A stretch of DNA of 64,000 nucleotides, taken from Flavobacterium sp. JAD_PAG50586_2. GTDB lineage: Bacteria > Bacteroidota > Bacteroidia > Flavobacteriales > Flavobacteriaceae. Made by a program: the position numbers and the translations under genes. The number at the start of each line of letters is the position of its first letter. Within the stretch, counting starts at the first letter, position 1. The notes below the pieces were generated by a model. That model had not been told where the DNA came from, did no database searches, and saw only the letters and a program-made list of their open reading frames with translations. Of this stretch, positions 47,856-57,174 are shown piece by piece. Location: assembly GCA_023213215.1 (NCBI GenBank), contig CP096136.1, positions 2,356,001 to 2,420,000 of the forward strand, given 5' to 3'.

Positions 47856-50261
47856 TTAATACAAACTCGGATATTGATTCGGTTTGGCTTCGTGCATTAT
47901 CGCATATACCTTTTCAAAAACATCTTCTGCTGATGGTTTTGAGAAATAATCGCCATCAGTTCCATAAGCCGGACGGTGTGCTTTCGCTGTTAAAGTCTGT
48001 GGCTGGCTGTCTAAATGGTTATATCCTTTTTGTTCGTCGATGATTTGCTGCAAAATAAATGCGCTTGCTCCACCAGGAACATCTTCGTCGACAACCAGTA
48101 AACGATTGGTTTTTGCAATACTTTTTACACAATCGCGATTGATATCGAATGGCAGTAATGATTGTGCATCGATGATTTCTACCTCGATCCCAACTTCTGA
48201 AAGTTCTTTTGCGGCTTGTTCGATAATCCTTAAGGTTGAACCATAAGAAACAATAGTAATATCACTTCCGGTTCTAATGGTTTCCACAACTCCGATTGGT
48301 GTTTTGAATTCGCCTAAGTTAGTAGGCATTTTTTCTTTTAAACGGTATCCATTAAGGCATTCAATTACCAAAGCTGGTTCGTCAGTTTGTAATAATGTAT
48401 TATAAAAACCGGCAGCTTTCGTCATGTTTCTCGGAACCAAAACGTGGATGCCACGAATTGCATTGATAATCATTCCCATCGGAGAACCTGAGTGCCAGAT
48501 GCCTTCTAAACGGTGTCCACGTGTCCTGATAATCAAAGGCGCTTTTTGGGTGCCTCGTGTCCTGTATTGTAAAGTAGCCAAATCATCACTCATGATCTGA
48601 ATGGCATATAATAAATAATCTAAATATTGAATTTCAGCAATCGGTCTCAAACCACGCATCGCCAATCCGATTCCCTGTCCCAAAATAGTAGCTTCACGGA
48701 TTCCAACATCGGCCACACGAAGCTCACCGTATTTTTCCTGCATGCCTTCCAAACCTTGGTTTACATCGCCAATATTTCCAGCGTCTTCACCAAAAACTAA
48801 AGCTTCAGGATATTTTGAAAAGATAGCGTCAAAGTTGTCACGCAATACCAAACGGGCATCCACTTCTTCCGCAGATTCATCGTAGGTTGCTGCAACTTCG
48901 GTAGCATTCAGCACATTTTTATCTGATTGTGAAAACAAATGCGAACTGAATTTTGGCTGGATTTTATTTGTATAAGATGTTATCCATGCGGCTAATTGCT
49001 CTCTGCCATTTTCATTGACAACCATCCTAAGCACTTTACGCGCTGTAGATAAAATCTCTTTACGGATAGGTTCTTTTATCGATGCCAAATCAGATGTTTC
49101 TTTTTCGATAAAAGCTTTTTTATCACTTGAAGCTGCAATCGAATTCAATAAAGAAACCAATTCGTTCTGTTCTTCTTTCGTAGGAGCAACGAATGCTGCC
49201 CACGCTGCTTTCTTACCTTCTAAAACTTCTTTCTTAGAGCTGGTCTCAATCGCTTCCAGTTCTTCGGCTGTAGCCAGATCATTCTGGAGTAACCAGATCC
49301 TCATTTGGGCCACACAATCAAATTCACCTTCCCACGCCAAACGATCCGCATTTTTATAACGTTCATGCGAACCCGAAGTGGAATGTCCTTGAGGCTGTGT
49401 CAATTGATACACGTGGATTAAAACCGGTACGTGTTCTTCACGCGCAATTTCGGCCGCTTTTTCATAGGTAGCCACCAAAGCCGGATAATCCCAACCTTTA
49501 ACGGTTAAGATTTCGTATCCTTTATTATTCTCATCTCTCTGGAAACCTTTCATAATTTCCGAGATGCTTTCTTTTGTAGTCTGATGCCTTGCGTGTACTG
49601 AGATTCCGTACTCGTCGTCCCAAACACTGATTACCATCGGAACCTGTAAAACTCCGGCTGCATTCAGCGTTTCAAAAAACAATCCTTCTGAAGTAGAAGC
49701 ATTACCAATAGTTCCCCAGGCAACTTCGTTTCCTTCATTAGAAAAATTGGTAAAGTTTTCCAATCCGCGAACGTTCCTGTATATTTTTGAGGCCTGCGCC
49801 AATCCTAATAACCTTGGCATTTGCCCGGCAGTAGGAGAGATGTCGGCACTTGAATTCTTTTGTTGGGTCAGGTTTTTCCAGTTTCCGTTCTCGTCGATGG
49901 AATGTGTGGTAAAATGTCCACCCATCTGTCTTCCGGCACTCATTGGGTCATGAGCTAAATCGGAATGGCCATACAAACCTGCAAAAAACTGTTGGATTGA
50001 TAGATGCCCGATCGCCATCATGAAAGTCTGGTCACGGTAATAGCCCGAACGGAAATCGCCATTCTGAAATGCTTTTGCCATAGCCAATTGCGGGATTTCT
50101 TTCCCGTCGCCAAAGATTCCGAATTTTGCCTTTCCGGTAAGTACTTCCTTTCGTCCTAGCAGACTACATTCCCTACTGATGGTAGCAATTTTGTAATCAT
50201 TTAATACTTCCTGTTTGAAGTCTTCAAACGTGATTTCGGTTTTGGATGTAGTTTCAGACAT
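47856..50261 (-). CDS. Fused alpha-beta E1 component of branched-chain 2-oxoacid dehydrogenase
   Basis: 801 residues. The first ~400 residues are the TPP-binding alpha part (KEIPQLAMAKAFQNGDFRSG, YYRDQTFMMAIGHLS, GTIGNASTSEGLFFETLNAA with GNAS replacing the usual GDG, and DDEYGISVHAR). The remainder, from about 455, is the transketolase-like beta part (VFGEDAGNIGDVNQGLEGMQ, RVADVGIREATILGQGIGLA, VVDEDVPGGASAFILQQII). This decarboxylates branched-chain 2-oxoacids and feeds branched acyl-CoA to fatty-acid synthesis. The single-chain fusion is common in Bacteroidetes. The E2 and E3 genes are not here. Start ATG 50261. Confidence 0.93.
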   Translation of the reverse strand: MSETTSKTEITFEDFKQEVLNDYKIATISRECSLLGRKEVLTGKAKFGIFGDGKEIPQLAMAKAFQNGDFRSGYYRDQTFMMAIGHLSIQQFFAGLYGHSDLAHDPMSAGRQMGGHFTTHSIDENGNWKNLTQQKNSSADISPTAGQMPRLLGLAQASKIYRNVRGLENFTNFSNEGNEVAWGTIGNASTSEGLFFETLNAAGVLQVPMVISVWDDEYGISVHARHQTTKESISEIMKGFQRDENNKGYEILTVKGWDYPALVATYEKAAEIAREEHVPVLIHVYQLTQPQGHSTSGSHERYKNADRLAWEGEFDCVAQMRIWLLQNDLATAEELEAIETSSKKEVLEGKKAAWAAFVAPTKEEQNELVSLLNSIAASSDKKAFIEKETSDLASIKEPIRKEILSTARKVLRMVVNENGREQLAAWITSYTNKIQPKFSSHLFSQSDKNVLNATEVAATYDESAEEVDARLVLRDNFDAIFSKYPEALVFGEDAGNIGDVNQGLEGMQEKYGELRVADVGIREATILGQGIGLAMRGLRPIAEIQYLDYLLYAIQIMSDDLATLQYRTRGTQKAPLIIRTRGHRLEGIWHSGSPMGMIINAIRGIHVLVPRNMTKAAGFYNTLLQTDEPALVIECLNGYRLKEKMPTNLGEFKTPIGVVETIRTGSDITIVSYGSTLRIIEQAAKELSEVGIEVEIIDAQSLLPFDINRDCVKSIAKTNRLLVVDEDVPGGASAFILQQIIDEQKGYNHLDSQPQTLTAKAHRPAYGTDGDYFSKPSAEDVFEKVYAIMHEAKPNQYPSLY

Positions 50262-50447
50262 AGTAGAAATTTATTTCTTGAAGTAACAAATTTAAATAAA
50301 AAGTGGCAACAAAGTTAATTCTTGGTTAAAAATATAATTTAACTATCTGTAATTTATAGGTTGTATATTGAGGTTGTGCTGATAAATATTCAACAAAAAA
50401 CATCATTTCTAAAAAAATGTTTAACGGAAATAGAATTTAACCTGCTT

Positions 50448-53242
50448 TTAAAACCATTTTCTGGTAAAAAGGTTGATAAGGGTTTCGGGACGGAATGTAG
50501 CAATGAACCGTATGCGTTCACCATAATTTTGTTGGCCAATTTCCCACCCATTGCTCGAGTAAACAGGAAGGAATAGTTCGAAATAATCGGTTACGAGGTT
50601 CAGGCGGATTCCGTTGTCGTAAACAAATTTTGGTTCAATCCCTTTGTTTTTCATGAAACCGGCATCGGCATAAACATCAATCCAATTCCAAATCGTGTAG
50701 TTCGCATTCAGCGTTGTCATCCATCTGTTGGCTGTGCGTGTTTCAAGCATTGATTTGAAGAAACCATCAGCAACAATCAATTGCTGGCTAAAAACACCCG
50801 AAGTTTCTGAACGTCCCAAATATTCACTTTCAAAAAGATAATCGGAAGGGCGGTCTAAGCCAAAATCAAAATAGCCCGAAGTGGTTTTGTTATGCAGAAA
50901 GGTTCCGGCAAAAACACGGACATTTAAGGTACGGTTGTTGTCAAAAAGCTTTCGGTATTGTATTTCGGAAGCGAGTTTCCCGAAACTTTTCTCATACTGG
51001 AAATCGGCCAAAAACTGAATATGATTGGTTACTTCTGTTTTTGTATTATAATATTTTGCATTGAACACTGAATAATTTTCGCTGTTCTCATCAACCGTAA
51101 AGGCTGTCTTCTCCTTGTTAACAATTATTTCCTTAAACACCAGCGTTTGCTTTCGGTTGTCCCTGAAATTATCTGGCCTGAAAAACATAAAAACAGTCGG
51201 TGCCAATTTGGTATAATAAGCATCTGGCGCATAGTGCAGGTAATGCCCGCTCAGGATGTATTTTATGGAATACAGATTACTATCGCGATTGTACTGATTG
51301 TACAAAAAGGCACCTTTTCCCGATAGGTTCTTCGTTTTGGTTGAAATCGTTGGATTTATGTCAAAATTGAAAGGTTTGTCGAGAAGTGTTTTGTTGTGAA
51401 AGCGTATCCCGGGAAGAAATCCGTCGTATAAATTGTATTCAAGCGTTGGAATGTAAATTATCTGATTGTAATAAGGATCTTCTAAATCCTTAAAGAAGTT
51501 AAATTTTATTGGTCGGTTCAGATGGAACGGACGCAGTGAACGCCAATTGTTCCGCCTGTTAAACTCAGGAATTTCATTGTTGTAATTGATTACGATCTTA
51601 TGCGCATCGTTTCTTGATACTGTATAAACGCTATCAGCAGCAATGGTGTCGTACCATTTTTTGAAGACCACATTTTTATCTTTTATGCCATAAACCGAAA
51701 TCGGGACATTGGTTTCGGTTTTATTTTTTATGGAAAAACTGATGCTGTCTTTTGTTTGGGTAACTTTTTCAAATTTGTAGTCGATGATTTCACGGGAATT
51801 GATCATTTTGTCAAAAAACCAATCGATTTTTTTTGGAGAATTCGTCGTCAGAATAGCTTCGAAATCTTCTTTTGTCGTTTGTTTCTCTTTGTTCAGAACC
51901 AGAAATTGCTGAATACTATTGGCCACAATATCATTCTCAAGATAGCTGTCTAAATACCTAAAACTTAATCCGGCTTTGTATTTGGAGGAAATTTTTTCAT
52001 TAAATCGTATCAAACTGTTTTTTGGATTTGATAGTGCCTGATCCAAATTTTTCCTCGCCATCAACATGTATAAATAGCTGTACTGCCCATTAAAGTCCTG
52101 CGATACCAGGTTGTACCCTTTAAACAGCTTTAGTTTCGCCACACTTCCCATCATTTTGCTGTTGGGATGGAATTCCTCGATATATTTCATCATCGTATAA
52201 ACCTGGATTCCGTCATAGATCCAGGCATCTTTTCGCGGGTCTAGCTTCAGGGAATTACGTAGATAATTACTAGTGTAAGTTTTCAGGAATTTGATTTCAT
52301 ACAAAAACTCGTTAGTAAACGGGCTAATAAAAAAGGGAAGCTGATTTAATCCATAAAACGGATTCCGGTCATAATCTGCCTGTGAAACCGTAATTTTTCC
52401 GTTTGGAAATTTGCCCAGATTTTCGGTGACATAATTCACAATCTGGTCGACAATAATTGCCCTTTGGATATCGCTAACCTTATTGCCTGATATATTGGAA
52501 ACAACTTCAATATCATTATTCTTAAATATCTCGAACTCTTTTTTGTCATCGGTAAAAAAGGTAAAGTCGAGACGGTTTTTTCCATTTAGATAATAAGTGG
52601 TAAAGCCGTTTGCCGTTTCTTTTTTTATTTCATTCAAATCCGAATTCAGGTCAAGGTTTTCAGGCAGTTTTATTGTGATTTCATAATCGGAAACCGCATT
52701 GGCACAATCATCCAGATTTAGGTTGTTGTATTTTACAAAGCCATGATTGTCATACCTTGCAGGAACAAGGAAACAATTTTTCAGGTACATTTTTCCGCTT
52801 TCGTTGTAACCGTATTTAGTGAACCTGTCACTCGGAATTTTAACGGTATAACTTAAAGACAGCGTAATTTTCTGGTTTGGAAGCAACTTATCCTTTAAAC
52901 GAACAAGAATCACATCGGGGAAATTCGCATCCCTTTCCCAAGTATAATAGCTTATCGAAATACCACTAGTGCGACCGCGTTCTTTTTCTTTGGCCAAATG
53001 GAAACCTCTTTCAAATTCATCCGAAAACCTCTTAGCCAATGGTGTTTTTTGGAACTGTAACCGTTCATCCAGTCGTTGAGGACAATATCTGTTAAAGTAT
53101 CATTGGTCTGATTGAAATAGATCAATTCCTGAGCAACAGCCAGCGTTTTTTTGTCATTATCAACCTCCACAACCATCTTAGATTGATGCTGCGCAGATGA
53201 AATGAATCCAAAAAGGAAAAGTATGTAGCTTAGTTTGTTCAA
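50448..53242 (-). CDS. M1-like (pseudo)peptidase with outer-membrane-barrel-like C-terminus, apparent frameshift
   Basis: About 931 residues after adding one base to the T run 53045-53050. The start is a TTG at 53242 that overlaps the TGA stop of the SGNH gene and gives a signal peptide (MNKLSYILFLFGFISSAQ). An upstream ATG in this frame is excluded by a stop. The first half resembles an M1 aminopeptidase, with a beta-rich N-terminal domain and a helical region, but the zinc motif HExxH is absent: where it is expected the chain reads LKTYTSNYLRNSLKL, followed by AWIYDGIQVYTMMKYIEEFH. The second half (from about 520) is rich in alternating strands and ends LINLFTRKWF, with a terminal Phe, like an outer-membrane barrel. 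It is probably inactive as a protease. Confidence 0.8.
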
Positions 53243-54128
53243 GGTTTTGATTTGGGTTTAAAAAAGGCTTTAAAAATTACCTTTGTATATTCGATAGCGC
53301 CGGCTTTGTTCATGTGGCCGCAGGTTGAAAAATACTTATCATCAGTTACGGCATTTTCAAATCGGTGGATTTCCGGATAAACCGACTGGATATGGTCAAA
53401 ATATTCCCTGTTGATAGTACTCATGCACATTGGTGTTGTAACCGCAATTAGGTTGATGTTATTTTTTTACAGATGGCTTTAATCTCTTCGTAACCGATAT
53501 TCCGTTTCGGATAATATTTTGATAAATCCGCCGGAATCATTTTTCCGGGAACCGATTTCAAAGGATAAAATCCATCATTTGCCAAAGCATTTGTTTTTTT
53601 ATGGATGGCCGAATAATACATTTCCCGAAAACCCACGCGCGCATCATAATGCAGGTACCTATAAAACGGAATATAAAGTAATTCATTATACTCCGGAATA
53701 TTTTTGTAATGGTCACGGATAACTTCAGATTCGTGAAGATACGGCATAAATAGTGAACGTATAGCTTCCGAATGATCGTCGGTATTGATATTCAAGTCCA
53801 CCTGCAGGATGAGGTTTTTTATCTTATAGTTGCGTTCGACCATCAACTTTAACATTAAGGCCGATTCTTCCAAACGGGAACGGGTTACACCAAAATTGTA
53901 TGTCTTGTAACCTTGATCGTTAAATACTTTTGGTGCAAAATGATTATTGACCCGTGAAGAGCCCAGGAAAACCACATCGTAATTTTTGTCTTTAGAATTG
54001 TATAGATAACTGATTTTATTGCGGTCGTTTGCCTGTTTGTAAACCAAAGTATACACCACATCAAGGATTCCCATCGTTAGAATGAGTATCGCTAAAGCCT
54101 TTGCTATGAATAATACAAACTTCTTCAT
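53239..54128 (-). CDS. SGNH-hydrolase-like membrane-anchored protein, apparent frameshift
   Basis: About 296 residues once one base is added to the T run 53462-53468, where two frames meet. One N-terminal membrane anchor (LFIAKALAILILTMGILDVV) is followed by an SGNH-type domain with GSSRVNNHF (Ser57/58) near the start and CGHMNKAGA near the end. It pairs with the MBOAT gene upstream (TAATG overlap), like AlgI with AlgJ/AlgX or DltB with DltD, where an MBOAT protein moves acyl groups across the membrane and an SGNH protein passes them to a surface polymer. Acceptor unknown. Confidence 0.85.
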
Positions 54129-55561
54129 TAGAACTGGAAATAAATAAATTCCTTATAATCTGAAAAAACTCCCAAAGCTACAATTGCGGCAAGGCACAAA
54201 CCAAATTTCAGCCAGCTGTATTTTCCGGAAATGGGTTCGATTTTGGTTCTGCTGTTCCACTCAACAACTACGAATATTAACAACATAAATACAATCTCAT
54301 AACTGTAACGCTCGATGGTGAAATATTGTTCCGAAAAATGCCAATCGGTAAACATTCTTTTTATGTAAAACAAAGCGTCATGTATGGTTTTCGCCCTGAA
54401 AAATATCCACGCGAAACAGGTAATTGCGAAGGTAATAAGAATATTGAAAATGATTCTAAGCGAAGGAAAATTGAACCCCAATTCAAATTCGTCAATGTTA
54501 TTTCGATTTCTGTTTAGCAACAATAGCGGAAGGAAATACAGCGCATTTATAAATCCCCATGCAATGAAAGTCCAGTTCGCGCCATGCCAAAAACCACTCA
54601 CGAGGAAAATGATAAAGGTGTTCCTTACTTTGAGCCATTTGGAACCTTTGCTTCCGCCAAGAGGAATGTATAGATAATCGCGGAACCAGGTTGTTAATGA
54701 AATGTGCCAGCGTCGCCAAAACTCGGCGATATCTCTTGAAAAATAAGGATAATTGAAGTTTTTCAGCAAATCGATTCCGAATAGTTTCGAGGTTCCTAAA
54801 GCGATATCCGAATAACCTGAAAAGTCGCCATAAATCTGGAAAGCAAAATAGACGGCACCCAAAATAAGCGAAAGGGAATTCATCGAACCGGAGTGATTGA
54901 AAATCTCGTTGGCGTAATTGGCGCAGGTATCGGCGATGACTACCTTTTTGACCAATCCCCACACAATCTGGTAGATTCCTTCCTTTGCTTTTTCAAAATT
55001 GAATTCTCTTTTGACTTTCAGTTGTGGTAAAAGATGTGTCGCCCGTTCAATCGGTCCGGCGACTAGTAGTGGAAAATAACTCACGAACAACGAATAATCA
55101 ACGAAGTTTTTCTCCGATTTGATTCGCCCGTAATAAATGTCGATGATATAGGATAAGCCGTGGAAAGTGTAGAATGAAATCCCGACCGGAAGGATGATTT
55201 TTAGTAATAACGGACTGGTATGCAATCCGAAACCGTTTAGTAAATCAGTAAAGGAAGCCACAAAAAAGTTATAGTACTTAAAGACTCCGAGAAAACCAAT
55301 GTTTATCGAAACACAAATCCAAAGCCAGATTTTCCTCTGGAGTTGGGTTTTGCTGTTTTCTATCTGAATGGCTGAAAAATAATCGAGTAGGGTAGAGAAA
55401 ACCAATAAAAAGAGGAACCTCCAATCCCAACAGGAATAGAAATAATAACTGGCTAAAATAAGGATGTAATTCTGAGAAGCTTTCGATTTATTAGGCATAA
55501 ACCAATACAATAGAAAAACTATTGGAAGGAAAATGGCAAAATCGAGAGAGTTAAAAAACAT
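54128..55561 (-). CDS. MBOAT-family O-acyltransferase
   Basis: 477 residues with about ten or more membrane segments. MBOAT signatures are LPVGISFYTFHGLSYIIDIY, PLLVAGPIERATHLLPQL, FQIYGDFSGYSDIALGTSKL, FWRRWHISLTTWFRDYLYIP and SGFWHGANWTF, including the catalytic His326. Related to AlgI and PatA, it likely transfers an acetyl or acyl group to an extracytoplasmic glycan. It is the first gene of a coupled operon; its stop overlaps the SGNH start by one base. Confidence 0.95.
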   Translation of the reverse strand: MFFNSLDFAIFLPIVFLLYWFMPNKSKASQNYILILASYYFYSCWDWRFLFLLVFSTLLDYFSAIQIENSKTQLQRKIWLWICVSINIGFLGVFKYYNFFVASFTDLLNGFGLHTSPLLLKIILPVGISFYTFHGLSYIIDIYYGRIKSEKNFVDYSLFVSYFPLLVAGPIERATHLLPQLKVKREFNFEKAKEGIYQIVWGLVKKVVIADTCANYANEIFNHSGSMNSLSLILGAVYFAFQIYGDFSGYSDIALGTSKLFGIDLLKNFNYPYFSRDIAEFWRRWHISLTTWFRDYLYIPLGGSKGSKWLKVRNTFIIFLVSGFWHGANWTFIAWGFINALYFLPLLLLNRNRNNIDEFELGFNFPSLRIIFNILITFAITCFAWIFFRAKTIHDALFYIKRMFTDWHFSEQYFTIERYSYEIVFMLLIFVVVEWNSRTKIEPISGKYSWLKFGLCLAAIVALGVFSDYKEFIYFQF

Positions 55562-55577
55562 CTTTTAAAAAAGTTAA

Positions 55578-55635
55578 ACCACAAATTCCGCAAATTTGCA
55601 CAAATCAATTCGTGGAAATTCGTGTAATTTGTGGT
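55578..55635. repeat. Inverted repeat upstream of the MBOAT gene
   Basis: ACCACAAATT (55578-55587) pairs with AATTTGTGGT (55626-55635), and shorter GTG/AAATT strings repeat between them. It lies between the LOG-family stop and the MBOAT start and looks like a dispersed intergenic element. Confidence 0.6.
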
Positions 55636-55645
55636 AAAATAAACA

Positions 55646-56371
55646 TCAGAAATTCGGGCTCAGATTGTATTTTTTGTAGAAATTATCTAAAGCTTCCACA
55701 ACTTCGTCTTCTGTATCAACCAGTTTGATTAGGTTCAGATCGTCAGTATTTGCGTTGCCTTCTCCGTCAATCATCACGGTTTTTACCCATTCCAACAAAC
55801 CTGACCAGAAGGAAGTTCCAACTAAGATAATTGGAAACTTTCCGATTTTCTTGGTCTGGATTAAGGTTACAGCCTCAAAGAACTCATCCAAAGTTCCGAA
55901 ACCACCCGGCATCACGACAAATCCCTGTGAATATTTTACGAACATAACCTTACGCACAAAGAAATAGTCAAAATTTAGGTTTTTGTCTTTATCGATATAG
56001 GGATTGTAATGCTGTTCGAAAGGCAATTCGATATTTAATCCAACTGAAGTTCCACCTCCGTTGTGCGCCCCTTTGTTTCCGGCTTCCATGATTCCGGGTC
56101 CACCGCCAGTAATCACTCCATAACCAGCTTTACTGATTTTATAAGCAATCCTTTCGGCCAATAAGTAATATTTGGTATCCGGTTTTGTCCTGGCTGAGCC
56201 AAAAATAGAAACACAAGGACCTATTCTCGCCATTGATTCGTAACCATTCACAAACTCAGACATGATTTTAAAAATTGCCCAGGAGTCGTTGGTCCTTATC
56301 TCATTCCATGGTTTTTGTTTTAATTTATCCTGGATCCTGTCATCTTCATCTAGAAATTCTTCTTTCTTCAT
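55646..56371 (-). CDS. LOG-family (TIGR00730) nucleotide phosphoribohydrolase
   Basis: 241-residue Rossmann-fold protein with the family signatures GYGVITGGGPGIMEAGNKGA and the catalytic PGGFGTLDEFFE. Homologues release free bases from nucleoside monophosphates (LONELY GUY cytokinin activation, or purine salvage). The substrate cannot be read from sequence. Start ATG 56371, no signal peptide, cytosolic. Its stop lies 84 bases upstream of the MBOAT start on the same strand, so it could be transcribed with that operon. Confidence 0.92.
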   Translation of the reverse strand: MKKEEFLDEDDRIQDKLKQKPWNEIRTNDSWAIFKIMSEFVNGYESMARIGPCVSIFGSARTKPDTKYYLLAERIAYKISKAGYGVITGGGPGIMEAGNKGAHNGGGTSVGLNIELPFEQHYNPYIDKDKNLNFDYFFVRKVMFVKYSQGFVVMPGGFGTLDEFFEAVTLIQTKKIGKFPIILVGTSFWSGLLEWVKTVMIDGEGNANTDDLNLIKLVDTEDEVVEALDNFYKKYNLSPNF

Positions 56372-56484
56372 TTTTATATATTGGTTCTAATTTAATAACG
56401 CACAAACGCGCAAAAGTAATTCTTTTTTGTTATTTTGAATTTTGGCCCGGATAAAATATTTCTTATTTTATGAACTGGCGAAGC

Positions 56485-56549
56485 AATTATAAATTTTAAA
56501 TTAATGGGTTTTCATTCAAAATTCAAAATTTATAATTTAGAATAATTTT
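56485..56549. repeat. 65-bp direct repeat flanking the GNAT gene, copy 1
   Basis: Matches 57110-57174 at about 59 of 65 bases with no gaps. It contains the stop codon of the GNAT gene (56530-56532). Confidence 0.75.
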
Positions 56550-57087
56550 GATCCCATTCCCATTTTAGCAGTGAGTAACACTCAGAGTCTTCATTTTTAC
56601 CATTCACATTGTAATCTTCACGCATTGTTCCTTCTTTTGAGAATCCGTAACGTAATAATAATTTTAGTGAAGCTTCATTTTCTGCAGCTATAAGTGCTTC
56701 AATCCTGTGTAGTTTCAATTCTGTAAAGCCATAATCCAAAACGGTTTTTAAGGCTTCAGTCATTAATCCTTTTTGTTTAGAATTTTCATCTCTCATAACA
56801 TAAAAAACTTCCGCGCGATTGTGCGTGGCATTCCACGTATGAAATCCGCATTCGCCGATTGGCAAACCGCTTTCTTTGTCAATAAGCAAAAAGACAAATA
56901 TCGAAAGCCGGTGCGTTTCCACACCCTTTTCATTCATTTCTTTGTAGTGCTCATAACCAGCATCATCCATTCCAAAATAGGTTTTGATTTCCTCTTTGGA
57001 TTTGGTATTGAATAATTCATGAATGATAGCAGGCGTAATGCTTTTCAGGATTAATCTTGGGGTTGTGATTTCAATTTGGTTAGTCAT
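56530..57087 (-). CDS. GNAT-family N-acetyltransferase (RimJ/RimL type)
   Basis: 185 residues. RimL-like start (TNQIEITTPRLILKSITPAI), substrate-side strands, GECGFHTWNATHNRAEVFYV, and the acetyl-CoA-binding helix region KGLMTEALKTVLDYGFTELK, then HRIEALIAAENEASLKLLLR with GFSKEGTMREDY. It acetylates an amine of a protein or small molecule; the target is unknown. It is flanked by two copies of a 65-bp repeat, one of which contains its own stop codon. Confidence 0.92.
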   Translation of the reverse strand: MTNQIEITTPRLILKSITPAIIHELFNTKSKEEIKTYFGMDDAGYEHYKEMNEKGVETHRLSIFVFLLIDKESGLPIGECGFHTWNATHNRAEVFYVMRDENSKQKGLMTEALKTVLDYGFTELKLHRIEALIAAENEASLKLLLRYGFSKEGTMREDYNVNGKNEDSECYSLLKWEWDQNYSKL

Positions 57088-57109
57088 TTTTTTACTATTT
57101 TAAATTTTG

Positions 57110-57174
57110 AATTATAAATTTTAAATTATTTGGTTTTCATTTAGAATTCAAAATTTAGAATTTAAAATAATTTT
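57110..57174. repeat. 65-bp direct repeat flanking the GNAT gene, copy 2
   Basis: Second copy of 56485-56549. It reaches the last base of the uvrA stop codon. Both copies thus sit exactly at the 3' end of a minus-strand gene, so they may be a dispersed 3' element. Confidence 0.75.
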
